64,000 nucleotides of DNA from Nitrospira sp. (GTDB lineage Bacteria > Nitrospirota > Nitrospiria > Nitrospirales > Nitrospiraceae), in assembly GCA_024760545.1 (NCBI GenBank), contig CP060501.1, positions 1,835,501 to 1,899,500 on the forward strand. Direction: 5' to 3'. Positions 28,037-37,351 of this stretch are shown piece by piece. The position numbers were made by a program, and so were the translations under genes. Under the pieces are notes generated by a model that saw nothing but the letters and a program-made list of their open reading frames with translations, was not told the DNA's origin and ran no database searches. Every line of letters begins with the position of its first letter. Positions within the stretch are counted from its first letter, which is position 1.

Positions 28037-28111
28037 TCCTGAGGACGTGGTGCTGAGTGTGCCTTTACATATAACTCAGAATTCAACCCTCGATACTCAG
28101 CACTAGACACC

Positions 28112-29497
28112 ATGGGCAAATCTCTTCCCATCTTCAACGGTCCTTCGTCTCAGAGCGCCCTGAGTTCACTGCAACAGCAAATTGCTCAATTTTTTACCCC
28201 AGCCCCGAAGGGGGAAGGGCCATTCGACGGTCGGACGGTTGACGACTTCAAGCCCTATCTCGTCGCGCTGAACTTGACCAAGCGTTGTAACCTCAAATGC
28301 AACCACTGCTATCTCGATGCGACGACCAAAGCAGCGGGCGGAGAGGACGAGCTAAGCACCGAAGAATGCTACCGGCTGATCGATCAGATTGCGGAAGTGA
28401 ATAAGGGGTGCCTCCTCGTCATCACGGGAGGCGAGCCGTTGGTCCGGCCGGATATCCTCGACATCGCCCGTTACGCCGTCAAGCTCGGTTTCATGGTGGT
28501 CTTTGGCACAAACGGCATGCTGATCAACGACCACCTGGCCAAGACCCTCGTGGAGATCGGTGTGATGGGTGTCGGCATCAGTATTGATTCATTGCAGGCA
28601 GCCAAACACGACGCCTTCCGGGGCGTGCCAGGAGCCTGGGAAGCTGCGGTGGCGGGTATTGAGGCCAGCAAGCGGAATGGCCTCCAATTTCAAGTGCATT
28701 TCAGCGCGCAGCCGATGAATTATAAGGAGCTGCCCGACGTCATTGACTGGGCGCATCGGCTCGGAGCCCGCGTATTGAACGTCTTTTTCATGGTGTGTAC
28801 GGGACGAGGCGAGGAACTGACTGATATCACGCCCGCTCAGTATGAAGAAGTGCTCGGGTATCTCGTTGAATGCCAAGATAATTACAAGGGCATGTTAGTG
28901 CGTGCCCGCTGTGCACCACACTTCAAACGGCTGGCCTATGAAAAGGACCCTAACTCCCCGATTACCAAGGCAACCGGATACATGGGGGGAGGGTGCCTCG
29001 CCGGAACGAACTACGCCAGGGTGACGCCCAACGGTGAATTGACGCCCTGTCCCTATATGCCGCTGTCCGCCGGAAATTTGCGTCAACATAGTTTCGTCGA
29101 TCTCTGGGAGCGATCGGACATCTTCAACTCGTTCCGGTACCCTCAGCTCAAGGGAAAATGCGGCGACTGCGAATACAGTGACATCTGCGGGGGCTGCCGC
29201 GCCCGCCCCTATGTCGACCACGGGGACTGGCTGGATGAAGATCAGTGGTGCCTGTACACGCCAAAGGGTGGAGAGAAAATCAAGGTGGCGTTCAATGTTT
29301 CCGAAGAGTCTGAAACTGCTTGGGATGACGCTTCAGCGCTCAGGTTGAGCCGTATCCCCTACTTTCTACGCGCCATGGTCAAGAAGGGTGTGGAGAAGCA
29401 TGCCCGTGAAAACAATATCCCGCTCATCACCGTCGAATTGATGGAGGAACTGCGCAAGAAGCGATTCGGCAACGATGCGCCTGTCTTTAAGTTCTAG
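28112..29497 (+). CDS. Radical SAM/SPASM protein with C-terminal PCP_red domain
   Basis: A 461-aa protein of the NirJ/AhbD/PqqE-like SPASM group. The core motif is TKRCNLKCNHCYLD (C-x3-C-x2-C, about residue 60), then ITGGEPLVRPDI, VFGTNGMLI, GVGISIDSL. The SPASM region supplies further Cys: GGGCLAGTNY, LTPCPYMPLS, KCGDCEYSDICGGCRARP. After about residue 395 a separate module reads AWDDASALRLSRIPYFLRAM, VEKHARENNIPLITVELMEE, which is a PCP_red domain like those of the preceding gene. Heme or heme d1 biosynthesis enzymes are the nearest named relatives, but the fused domain sets it apart. The gap to the previous gene is 75 bp. Confidence 0.85.
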   Translation: MGKSLPIFNGPSSQSALSSLQQQIAQFFTPAPKGEGPFDGRTVDDFKPYLVALNLTKRCNLKCNHCYLDATTKAAGGEDELSTEECYRLIDQIAEVNKGCLLVITGGEPLVRPDILDIARYAVKLGFMVVFGTNGMLINDHLAKTLVEIGVMGVGISIDSLQAAKHDAFRGVPGAWEAAVAGIEASKRNGLQFQVHFSAQPMNYKELPDVIDWAHRLGARVLNVFFMVCTGRGEELTDITPAQYEEVLGYLVECQDNYKGMLVRARCAPHFKRLAYEKDPNSPITKATGYMGGGCLAGTNYARVTPNGELTPCPYMPLSAGNLRQHSFVDLWERSDIFNSFRYPQLKGKCGDCEYSDICGGCRARPYVDHGDWLDEDQWCLYTPKGGEKIKVAFNVSEESETAWDDASALRLSRIPYFLRAMVKKGVEKHARENNIPLITVELMEELRKKRFGNDAPVFKF

Positions 29498-29541
29498 CCG
29501 TGGATTTCGTGCGCTTCACCCTTCACGCATAACCCTCACCT

Positions 29542-30051
29542 ATGGATACCCTTCAAAGCGTCACCACCGATCTCAACATCCTGATCCCCATCGTCAACCA
29601 CTGGTTTCACCTGCTTTCAGCAATCATTTGGATCGGCGGCCTGGCATTTCTCGTCATGGCGGTCACACCCGGATTGAAGAAGGCGGTTTCGAAAGATCAG
29701 ATCAAGCCCATCACAGATGTTTTTTATCAGCATTATAAAAAGGTCGCCGGTGGTCTCTTGGTCGTGCTGCTGTTCACCGGGGGTGTGAACCTCCACTACG
29801 TCAATCAGGTCCTGATCTCGCAAACCGGCGCCGGCGTTCAGCACCACTCCAAGTACCTGATGGTCTTCATGATTAAGCTTCTCCTCGTATTGGGGCTTCT
29901 CACGCTATTTCTCTATACCGTCATTTTCAAATCTGAAGACGAAGCCGACGACACGGAATCGTATGAGGCTATTCCCTTCCAGCGAGCGGCTCTGTGGATG
30001 GGGTTCTTCATCATTCTGTGCGCCGCCGCCATGAAACATCTGCACCAGTAG
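29542..30051 (+). CDS. CopD-like four-helix membrane protein
   Basis: A 169-aa integral membrane protein with four clear hydrophobic segments (about 18-40, 65-85, 105-130 and 145-165). Conserved-looking His residues sit near helix ends (NHWFHLLSAIIWIGGLAF, LHYVN, MKHLHQ), as in CopD and HemJ-like proteins that bind heme or copper. WFHLLSAIIWIGG is characteristic of the CopD-like group. It closes the plus-strand block, 44 bp after the radical SAM gene. A b-type cytochrome or a metal/heme-handling role is an inference from the His placement. Confidence 0.75.
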   Translation: MDTLQSVTTDLNILIPIVNHWFHLLSAIIWIGGLAFLVMAVTPGLKKAVSKDQIKPITDVFYQHYKKVAGGLLVVLLFTGGVNLHYVNQVLISQTGAGVQHHSKYLMVFMIKLLLVLGLLTLFLYTVIFKSEDEADDTESYEAIPFQRAALWMGFFIILCAAAMKHLHQ

Positions 30052-30222
30052 CGTCTTTTCGATCAGCTCGTCGTTCGCTACAGGCAACGTTATCTTGATC
30101 TTGCCGTACCAGTCACAGTCCACCCCAAGCCTTGTTAGCAGAGCGGTATTGCGAACGATTCTCTACGCACAATCTCCTTGTAAAATAGATTTCAATCAGG
30201 AGGAGCTTCAGCCAACCGAGGG

Positions 30223-30972
30223 TTATTTCAGGCCCAGCGCCCGTTTGAAGACCGATTTGAAGCCGAAGTAGCCGAAGGAGTCTTTGAGGTTGGAATAGAG
30301 CCGCTTCACGGTACCCATCTCCGGGTTGGTGACGTACTCCATCGTCAAGGCGATCCGCTCTTCCCCCTCCCCGAGTGGTGTGACGGCATGCCAGAGCTTA
30401 TCACCGTTGAAAATCACCATATCACCAGGTTCAGTGACCAGTTCAAGATGACGCGGCTGCTTGGTCGGGTGGTCCTTGAACAACTCACAGACCAGTTTGC
30501 AATGAGTAGACCGATCGACAAGCCCCATCAGGATCGTATAACGCGCGCCTTTATAATAGGACGTGTCGTAGTGGAAACCGATATGGTCACCCGGTTCGGT
30601 GTAGTAGTAGAGGGCGCATGAATGGGGATCGTTGTCGGGGCAAAACATGAGCTTCGCATCAACGAGCCGATTTAAGAACTCTCTGAAAGATTCGGCACGG
30701 TAGAGATCGAGAAAGCGTGGAGCCTTCTCCTGCACCGTATAGTAACTGACGCTCCCGCCTTTCTTATGACCGGGAATGTAATTGCGATTGAGTTCCCCTT
30801 TGACACCCTGGGCCTGGGGAACGAGCACTTCCTCTACAAAGGCGCGGGGCAAGAATTGCTTGATAACTAAGAACTCGTTTTGCTCCCAATACTCTTGGCG
30901 GAGACGAGCGAAATCCAATGCAGCGACCGCCTGGTCGACAGCTTCCATTACCATGTTCTCGTGAACGATCAT
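30223..30972 (-). CDS. 2OG-Fe(II) oxygenase family protein
   Basis: A 249-aa soluble protein of the 2-oxoglutarate/iron oxygenase fold. The iron triad can be read as HYD in DHIGFHYDTSYYKGARYT plus the distal His in KLWHAVTPLGEGEER, followed by an Arg (ERIALTME) that would bind 2-oxoglutarate. The first 60 residues (FLVIKQFLPRAFVEEVLVP) are the usual helical lead. Two further in-frame ATGs (30954, 30948) could be the real start. The substrate is unknown. It lies convergent with the membrane protein at 29542 and upstream of lolA on the same strand. Confidence 0.8.
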   Translation of the reverse strand: MIVHENMVMEAVDQAVAALDFARLRQEYWEQNEFLVIKQFLPRAFVEEVLVPQAQGVKGELNRNYIPGHKKGGSVSYYTVQEKAPRFLDLYRAESFREFLNRLVDAKLMFCPDNDPHSCALYYYTEPGDHIGFHYDTSYYKGARYTILMGLVDRSTHCKLVCELFKDHPTKQPRHLELVTEPGDMVIFNGDKLWHAVTPLGEGEERIALTMEYVTNPEMGTVKRLYSNLKDSFGYFGFKSVFKRALGLK

Positions 30973-31081
30973 GACTCAGTGCACCCTCTGCTTCTATCCG
31001 TTACGCCCGTATTCCTCAATCGCATGAGACCTTCAACCTTTTCAATAACTTGAGATTGGCCCGATGAATGACGCCGGCTCC

Positions 31082-31789
31082 CTACGGCCCATTCAATACT
31101 GGAGCCCTCACAACTTCGGTATCCGGTGGTGTTTTAAAGTCGAATACCTCATTACCTAATCCGAGATTGGGTTTCAAGTTCGAAAATTCAAAGACGGCCA
31201 CATTGCCGCTGATTTCATAAAGAGACACGGTACGGATGAAATAGGTTTTGGGAAAGACCTCGACGACGATTTTCTGAAGGCCCTGGGCAGAGTCATGTTC
31301 CTTGCCTTTGGGAATGAGCGTAATCAGCGGGATGCTACCCACTCCACGCTCCGTTCCGGTGGTGGGTTCAATCTCATACGACTCATCCAATTTTGCTGCT
31401 CCCTGCAGCAGTTCCAATGGCGCTTGGGAAGCGGCCATTTGCGTCAGTTTCCCGACCAAAACCTGCTTATGTTCGGGGACGTACACCTTCACATCGTCCT
31501 GGTTCACATAAATTTGCTCGCTCGCCGGATCAAGATAGTCCCACCTCAAACGACCAGGCTTTTTGATATACACTTTGCCGGCCGACGTTACAGGCCGTTC
31601 AAACCCCTCGATCTTGGTTTTTTGAGAAAAGTCGGCCTGCAGATCTTTCGTTTTTTCATACCGCGCTTGCAACTGCTTAACGACCCCACGGACTTCCTGC
31701 AAGGCCTTCTCATCAACCGGTCCGCCTGCGGCCCAAACCGGCAAGACAAACGCGATGCTCAACGATGCCGCCAGCCGCCAGTGTATCAT
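31082..31789 (-). CDS. lolA: Outer-membrane lipoprotein carrier LolA
   Basis: LolA carries lipoproteins through the periplasm. The 235-aa product has a signal peptide (cleavage near VWAAG), then the typical KTKDLQADFSQKTKIEG start, the GKVYIKKPGRLRWDYLDP motif and a VYVPEHKQV strand. The length fits the family. The start overlaps the end of ftsK by 4 bp, which is the common ftsK-lolA arrangement and supports co-translation. Confidence 0.92.
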   Translation of the reverse strand: MIHWRLAASLSIAFVLPVWAAGGPVDEKALQEVRGVVKQLQARYEKTKDLQADFSQKTKIEGFERPVTSAGKVYIKKPGRLRWDYLDPASEQIYVNQDDVKVYVPEHKQVLVGKLTQMAASQAPLELLQGAAKLDESYEIEPTTGTERGVGSIPLITLIPKGKEHDSAQGLQKIVVEVFPKTYFIRTVSLYEISGNVAVFEFSNLKPNLGLGNEVFDFKTPPDTEVVRAPVLNGP

Positions 31790-34206
31790 GCTTCCGTCGC
31801 ACCAACCGGACCGCGCCGCCCAAGGACTTCACGACGCCCGTCTCGCCCCGCCGCCCCCACGATTCCTTCCGATTCCATCTGTTCAATCATACGCGCTGCT
31901 CGAGGATAGCCTACCCGCAAGCGGCGCTGAATCAAAGAAGCCGAAGCTTGGCCGGTCGACAGTACCAGATCTTTGGCCTGTTCATACACCTCGTCTCTGG
32001 CCTCCTCCGCCGCCGCCTCTTCCGACTTCAGCGATTGCAGCTCTTGGTTGTAGATCGGGAGTGCTTGCTTCTTCACAAACTCAACAACCGATCGGACATC
32101 GTCATCCGACACAAAGGACCCATGCAGACGAGCGAGGCGGCCCGTGCCGGAAGCCAAGTACAGCATATCGCCTCGGCCCAGGAGAGCCTCGGCTCCGTTC
32201 GCATCCAGAATGGTCCGTGAGTCGGTCTTTGACGACACTTGAAACGCGATGCGTGCGGGGAAATTCGCCTTGATCAGGCCTGTGAGCACATCCACGGATG
32301 GACGCTGGGTGGCCAGCACGAGATGAATCCCGGACGCTCTGGCCATCTGTGCGAGTCGGGCGATCTTATCTTCGACATCCTTGGGAGCGACCATCATCAG
32401 ATCCGCCAATTCGTCGATCATGACGACGATAAAGGGTAACGGTTCCGGCGGCGTCGGCTTCGGTTGCATGCAACCTTGCTCTCCCTCGGCAATTGAGGTT
32501 TCACCGGCAGAGAGGCGCTCCTCTTCAGAGAGGAACTGCATCGGAAGCTCAGGCTGTTCGACCGGCGGCGCGTTGTTTTCAGCGAAGGTTTCATGCAAAC
32601 CGGCAACCTTTCGATTGTAGGCATCGATATTCCGTACCCCGGCCTCAGCCAATAGCTTATACCGCCGCTCCATTTCAGCGACGACCCATCCCAACCCTCT
32701 TGCGGCTGATTTGGGCTCCGTAATCACTGGTCTCAATAGATGTGGAATCCCTTCGTATGATTGAAACTCGAGCATCTTCGGGTCAATGAGCAGGAGCTTC
32801 ACTTCGCTCGGCTTGGCGGCAAAGAGGATACTGAGCAACATCGTGTTCAAACTGACGCTCTTCCCGGCACCGGTCGCGCCAGCCACCAAGAGATGCGGCA
32901 TGGTCTTCAGATCTGCGGTAATCGGGGCACCGAAAATATCCTTGCCCAACGCGAGTGTCAGCCTGGATCGTGCCCGACGGAAGGATTCGCTCATGACGAC
33001 TTCTTTCAGGGACACCGTCTCTCGGGACCGATTTGGCACTTCGATCCCAACCACTGATTTACCGGGCAATGGCGCGACGATTCGCAGACTCGTCGCCTTG
33101 AGCGCCAACGCGAGGTCATCAGCTAGATTCACAATGCGGGCGACCTTCGTACCAGGCGCCGGCTCGAATTCATACATCGTAACGACGGGGCCGGGCCTCA
33201 CTTCTGTCACGGTGCCCTCAATGCCGAAGCTCATCAGGGCTCGTGACAAGACCTCGGATTGCGCTTTGAGCTCTTCATCCGACATCCGATCCATCGCCCC
33301 AGAGGGATCACTTAACAGAATTTCAGGATCCGGTAGCTGATACTCCCCGGACTCCGCCTGTAAAGCCATCACATCCGGCTCAGCCGCTTCTAATTCTACT
33401 GGCGGAGTTGAGACAGGGAATGGCTGAATGATCGGAGTTGGAGGAGTCGGAGTTGGTCTTGGCTCTTCAACTCCTTCAGCAAATGACTCCTCTTGTGCAG
33501 TTGGGGTCGGCTTGGGGGTTTTGACCCGTTGCCTGCGATTGCCGACCTCCTTCTGGACCTCAACCGGTCGCTCGGGCATCATGGCGGATATCCCTTCACG
33601 AAGAGCACCCCAACGTTCCGGCATGCGACGCACGACTTCGGCTAATGACAGCGGCGTTGTCAGCAAGAGCGACACAAGAAATCCTGCGACTATAAGAATA
33701 TGGGCGCCGGTCCCGGCAAACACAGCGCGAAGGCCTTCGGCGATCGTCTGACCGACGATCCCGCCGGCCACCCCCCGGGAAATCATCCCGCTCGTGAGCG
33801 TCGGCACCCCGGTCGTTTCAAGATGCAGAAACGCACTCAGAAAGAAGACGGCGGCTAAGGAACTTGCAGCCGTTCGGAATCTGATACTCACCGGTGCCTG
33901 GGAGAAGCAGCGAAAGCCTAACCGGCCTAAAAGCAAGGGAAAGAGGTAGGCCGCTCCACCGATGGTATAAAAGAACCCACCGGCCAACAACGCGCCAAAG
34001 GAACCAATGAGATTCTGAGGCGGTCTCGCAGCCGGAGTTCCGGATGCCACAATCTGCGCTTCCCCGGGCACAAACGACAGAAGACTCAACAGCATGAGCA
34101 AGCTCAATGCGATCAAGATCACGCCGATCACTTCCCGCTGAATATGAGAAGGGGGAGAAGGGGCACGGCGGGCTTCGCCCCGCTTAGCCGAGGTGGTGGC
34201 ACCCAT
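31786..34206 (-). CDS. ftsK: DNA translocase FtsK
   Basis: FtsK pumps chromosomal DNA at the division septum and aids dimer resolution. The 806-aa chain has four N-terminal membrane segments (residues 25-180), a linker rich in Pro/Thr/Glu (about 215-285), the alpha/beta motor with Walker A LLVAGATGAGKSVSLNTM and Walker B FIVVMIDELADLMM, the sequence LATQRPSVDVLTGLIKANFP, and a C-terminal gamma winged-helix (QASASLIQRRLRVGYPRAAR) that reads KOPS sites. The start is at ATG 34206. Confidence 0.93.
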   Translation of the reverse strand: MGATTSAKRGEARRAPSPPSHIQREVIGVILIALSLLMLLSLLSFVPGEAQIVASGTPAARPPQNLIGSFGALLAGGFFYTIGGAAYLFPLLLGRLGFRCFSQAPVSIRFRTAASSLAAVFFLSAFLHLETTGVPTLTSGMISRGVAGGIVGQTIAEGLRAVFAGTGAHILIVAGFLVSLLLTTPLSLAEVVRRMPERWGALREGISAMMPERPVEVQKEVGNRRQRVKTPKPTPTAQEESFAEGVEEPRPTPTPPTPIIQPFPVSTPPVELEAAEPDVMALQAESGEYQLPDPEILLSDPSGAMDRMSDEELKAQSEVLSRALMSFGIEGTVTEVRPGPVVTMYEFEPAPGTKVARIVNLADDLALALKATSLRIVAPLPGKSVVGIEVPNRSRETVSLKEVVMSESFRRARSRLTLALGKDIFGAPITADLKTMPHLLVAGATGAGKSVSLNTMLLSILFAAKPSEVKLLLIDPKMLEFQSYEGIPHLLRPVITEPKSAARGLGWVVAEMERRYKLLAEAGVRNIDAYNRKVAGLHETFAENNAPPVEQPELPMQFLSEEERLSAGETSIAEGEQGCMQPKPTPPEPLPFIVVMIDELADLMMVAPKDVEDKIARLAQMARASGIHLVLATQRPSVDVLTGLIKANFPARIAFQVSSKTDSRTILDANGAEALLGRGDMLYLASGTGRLARLHGSFVSDDDVRSVVEFVKKQALPIYNQELQSLKSEEAAAEEARDEVYEQAKDLVLSTGQASASLIQRRLRVGYPRAARMIEQMESEGIVGAAGRDGRREVLGRRGPVGATEA

Positions 34207-34309
34207 GAAGCGGATGCTAGCACAGGGGGAGGGTCATTTCAAACGAACACGCATCCGTATCACCACCCCTGGCGGGCTGTCCGCACTGAACGGAGAACGA
34301 TTCTGCGCA

Positions 34310-34981
34310 TCACAACGGGACTGAGGGTGCTGTGTGCCGAATAATCTTGCCTTCCACCAAATAGACCACCAGCTCAGCGATATTGGTGGCATGATCGGCC
34401 ACCCGTTCAAGATATTTTGCGATAAAGCTCAACCGGATGGCACGGGTAATTGTGGGAGGATCCTCGATCATAAAGGAGAGCAGCTCACGAAATAACTGTT
34501 CCATCAGATCATCGACAAAATCGTCATCCGTGAGCACTTTTCTGGCCAGATTGGCATCTTCTTTGATGAACGCGTCGATGCTTTCTTTCACCATCCTCCG
34601 CGCAAGACTTCCCATCCTCGGAATATCGATGTACGGCTTCAGCTGCGGCTCTTCGTTCAATTCGATCGCACGTTCAGAGACGTTCTCAGCGAGATCGCTG
34701 ATTCGTTCGAGTTCGGTCGAGATTTTCATGGCCGTGGTGACCAATCGTAGGTCACGCGCGGCTGGCTGGTGAAGCGCCAACAACTCGATGCAGGCTTCGT
34801 CGATCTCCACATCCATCGCATTCACTTTGTGGTCGCGCTCGATCACCCGGCAGGCCAGAGCCGAATCGCGTGTGACCAACGCGGTCAACGCCTTGTCGAT
34901 CTGATCCTCAGCGAGACCGGCCATCCGCGCCAGCTTCGTCTTCAATTCCGCGAGTTCTTCGTCGAAATGTCGCTGAGCCAT
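34310..34981 (-). CDS. phoU: Phosphate transport system regulator PhoU
   Basis: PhoU links Pst transporter state to the PhoR kinase. The 223-aa product shows both repeated three-helix PhoU units: LARMAGLAEDQIDKALTAL with MKISTELERISDLAENVSER, and MVKESIDAFIKEDANLARKV with FIAKYLERVADHATNIAELV. The E/D-x3-D-x2-N metal motifs are present in both. It sits 4 bp behind pstB and ends the pst operon. Confidence 0.95.
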   Translation of the reverse strand: MAQRHFDEELAELKTKLARMAGLAEDQIDKALTALVTRDSALACRVIERDHKVNAMDVEIDEACIELLALHQPAARDLRLVTTAMKISTELERISDLAENVSERAIELNEEPQLKPYIDIPRMGSLARRMVKESIDAFIKEDANLARKVLTDDDFVDDLMEQLFRELLSFMIEDPPTITRAIRLSFIAKYLERVADHATNIAELVVYLVEGKIIRHTAPSVPL

Positions 34982-34985
34982 CGGG

Positions 34986-35864
34986 TCACCCGAATCGTCC
35001 GGTAATATAGTCTTCCGTCTGCTTCTTCGCAGGGTTGGTGAACAGCTGCTTGGTACGACCGAACTCGACTAGTTGACCGAGGTACATGAACGCCGTCCAG
35101 TCCGACACCCGTGCCGCTTGTTGCATGTTGTGCGTCACGATGACGACGGTCAACTCCTTCTTCAGTGAAAATAACAATTCTTCGATGATCCCGGTGGCAA
35201 TCGGATCCAGCGCGGAACAGGGCTCATCCATCAGCAGGACGTCCGGCTTGACCGCCAAGGCCCGTGCAATACAGAGTCGTTGCTGCTGACCGCCGGACAA
35301 ACCAAGAGCGCTCTTGTGGAGTCGGTCTTTCACTTCTTCCCACAAGCCGGCCCCTTTGAGGCTTCTTTCGACGATGTCTTCCAACACCGACCGACTCTTC
35401 AAGCCTTGCAGTCGTGGGCCATAGGCGACATTTTCATAGATAGACTTGGGAAAGGGATTGGATTTTTGAAACACCATGCCCACACGCTTTCGAAGGTCTG
35501 TAATATCGATCGCCGGGTTAAAGATATCGATGCCGTCGAGGAGGATATTTCCTTCGTGCCGCGCTCCCTCGATGAGGTCATTCAGGCGGTTCATGCAGCG
35601 GAGCAATGTGGATTTTCCACAGCCTGAAGGCCCAATGAACGCGGTCACATGATTTTCTGGAATCTCCAGTTCGATCTTGAACAGCGACTGAACCGGACCG
35701 TAGAAAAAGTTGAAGCCCTGCACCTGAAGTTTGGCCGGCTGTTGTGCAACACTATGATGCGACATCTTGGAATCACTCGGCTCCATACTCTCCATCTCCA
35801 GTGAGGAAGAAGGGGGTGCGAGGGGAGGGACACTGGACATCACTTCATACTGCTGATCCAGCAT
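34986..35864 (-). CDS. pstB: Phosphate ABC transporter ATPase PstB
   Basis: A 292-aa ABC ATPase. Walker A is [20 protein letters not shown], the Q-loop is [14 protein letters not shown], the signature [16 protein letters not shown], Walker [13 protein letters not shown] and the H-loop [10 protein letters not shown]. The N-terminal 40 residues are a poorly conserved extension, so one of the internal ATGs (for example the MSHHSV one) may be the true start; ATG 35864 overlaps the pstA end by 20 bp. It lacks membrane segments and acts with PstA/PstC. Confidence 0.94.
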   Translation of the reverse strand: MLDQQYEVMSSVPPLAPPSSSLEMESMEPSDSKMSHHSVAQQPAKLQVQGFNFFYGPVQSLFKIELEIPENHVTAFIGPSGCGKSTLLRCMNRLNDLIEGARHEGNILLDGIDIFNPAIDITDLRKRVGMVFQKSNPFPKSIYENVAYGPRLQGLKSRSVLEDIVERSLKGAGLWEEVKDRLHKSALGLSGGQQQRLCIARALAVKPDVLLMDEPCSALDPIATGIIEELLFSLKKELTVVIVTHNMQQAARVSDWTAFMYLGQLVEFGRTKQLFTNPAKKQTEDYITGRFG

Positions 35865-37260
35865 ATTTCCTCCTCATCCGATTTCTCAAGACGACGCCCG
35901 TCAGATTAAGCGTCACGACCACAAGAATCAATACCAATGTGGTCACATAGACCATAGGCTTGGCCGCCTCAACATTCGGCGATTGGAAACCTACATCATA
36001 GATATGAAAGCCCAAGTGCATGAACTTTCGATCCAAATGAAGAAACGGCCATGTCCCGTCTATCGGCATAGCTGGCGCTAGTTTCACCACACCGGTCAAC
36101 ATCAAGGGCGCGACCTCGCCGGCCGCACGGGCCATGGCGAGGATCAGTCCTGTGAGAATGCCGGGGAGCGCCGTAGGGAGCACGACCTTCCACATCGTTT
36201 CCCATTTTGTCGCACCCAAACCGATCGATCCCTCTCGGTATTCTCGCGGCACTGCAGCAAGTCCCTCTTCGGTTGCGACGATCACGACCGGAACGGTCAG
36301 CAGCGCGAGTGTCAAAGAGGCCCAAAGGATACCACCCGTGCCGAACGTGGGAGACGGCAGCCGTTCGGAAAACCACAGCGCATCCAACGTGCCGCCTACG
36401 CCATACACAAGGAATCCCAATCCAAACACACCGAAGACGATCGAAGGAACCCCTGCGAGATTGTTGACCGCGATCCGGACAATCCTCACAATGACTCCTT
36501 GACGGGCATACTCCCTGAGATACAGGGCACCGATCACGCCAAAGGGGGTTACCACGAAACTCATGATGATGACCATCATGACGGTGCCGAAAATTGCGGG
36601 GAAGATCCCACCCTCGGTGTTAGCCTCACGCGGCTCCGTGGTCAGGACCGTCCAGACATTACCGATGTAAATCCAAATCTTGTCCAAGGTCGAAAGATCG
36701 TTGGGTCGAAACACGCGCATGACTTGATCAAGCAAAAGAGATTTCTCTTTCCCATTTGCGTCGATAGCAAGCACCGTATATGGATTCTCAGCCTCGCTTG
36801 ATCCCGCATGCCGAAGAAGCGGAGGTAAGGACTGCCACACGGCATCCGCACCCTCGGCCACGACCTGTTCTTCTTTCAAGAGGGTCCGTAGGCGTCCATA
36901 GAAGTTGCCCCACTCACGTCGTTCCACCATGACAAGATCGACCGGTTTCGTCCGCTCAACGATCTGATCGGTGTTGATCCACCGATAATCCAACCCATAG
37001 AGATCACGATTGCCAATCTTCATCCTGATTCGCGGGATGCCTTTCGGACCAACTTCCTCACCGGCCAACTGACCGATCACATGTTTTCCATCCTTCAGCG
37101 TCAATTCGACGAGGTCAGCCGGCCAGAAATACCCGAACCCGTTGACGAGGATAAGAACCAGGAGCCCCCCAATCATGAGGAGCGAAAGAGAAAGACCTGC
37201 GCCGCAACTCCAAATGAAGAGCTCACCGCTAGCCATAAAATGCTTGAACCACAGTTTCAT
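35845..37260 (-). CDS. pstA: Phosphate ABC transporter permease PstA (long form)
   Basis: A 471-aa permease, longer than the roughly 290 aa of E. coli PstA. One membrane segment near residues 15-40 is followed by a soluble periplasmic region (about 45-205; [35 protein letters not shown]-like) and then the canonical six-helix permease with the coupling motif [20 protein letters not shown] near residue 340. Similar long PstA/PstC forms are known from Pseudomonas. The ATG at 37260 is used; an in-frame GTG at 37290 would add 10 residues and has no better ribosome site. It lies between pstC and pstB. Confidence 0.9.
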   Translation of the reverse strand: MKLWFKHFMASGELFIWSCGAGLSLSLLMIGGLLVLILVNGFGYFWPADLVELTLKDGKHVIGQLAGEEVGPKGIPRIRMKIGNRDLYGLDYRWINTDQIVERTKPVDLVMVERREWGNFYGRLRTLLKEEQVVAEGADAVWQSLPPLLRHAGSSEAENPYTVLAIDANGKEKSLLLDQVMRVFRPNDLSTLDKIWIYIGNVWTVLTTEPREANTEGGIFPAIFGTVMMVIIMSFVVTPFGVIGALYLREYARQGVIVRIVRIAVNNLAGVPSIVFGVFGLGFLVYGVGGTLDALWFSERLPSPTFGTGGILWASLTLALLTVPVVIVATEEGLAAVPREYREGSIGLGATKWETMWKVVLPTALPGILTGLILAMARAAGEVAPLMLTGVVKLAPAMPIDGTWPFLHLDRKFMHLGFHIYDVGFQSPNVEAAKPMVYVTTLVLILVVVTLNLTGVVLRNRMRRKYAGSAV

Positions 37261-37351
37261 AGAATTATTCGTGCACCAGTTTGCCGTCACTCTTTGAACG
37301 GCTTGCTTCTAACTGCCGGTCTAGAACTGCGCCCCGTGAAATCCGGTCGCT

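Noticed and set aside
34207-34309. Gene between ftsK and phoU
   Set aside because: Only about 100 bp with no ribosome site; nothing supported.
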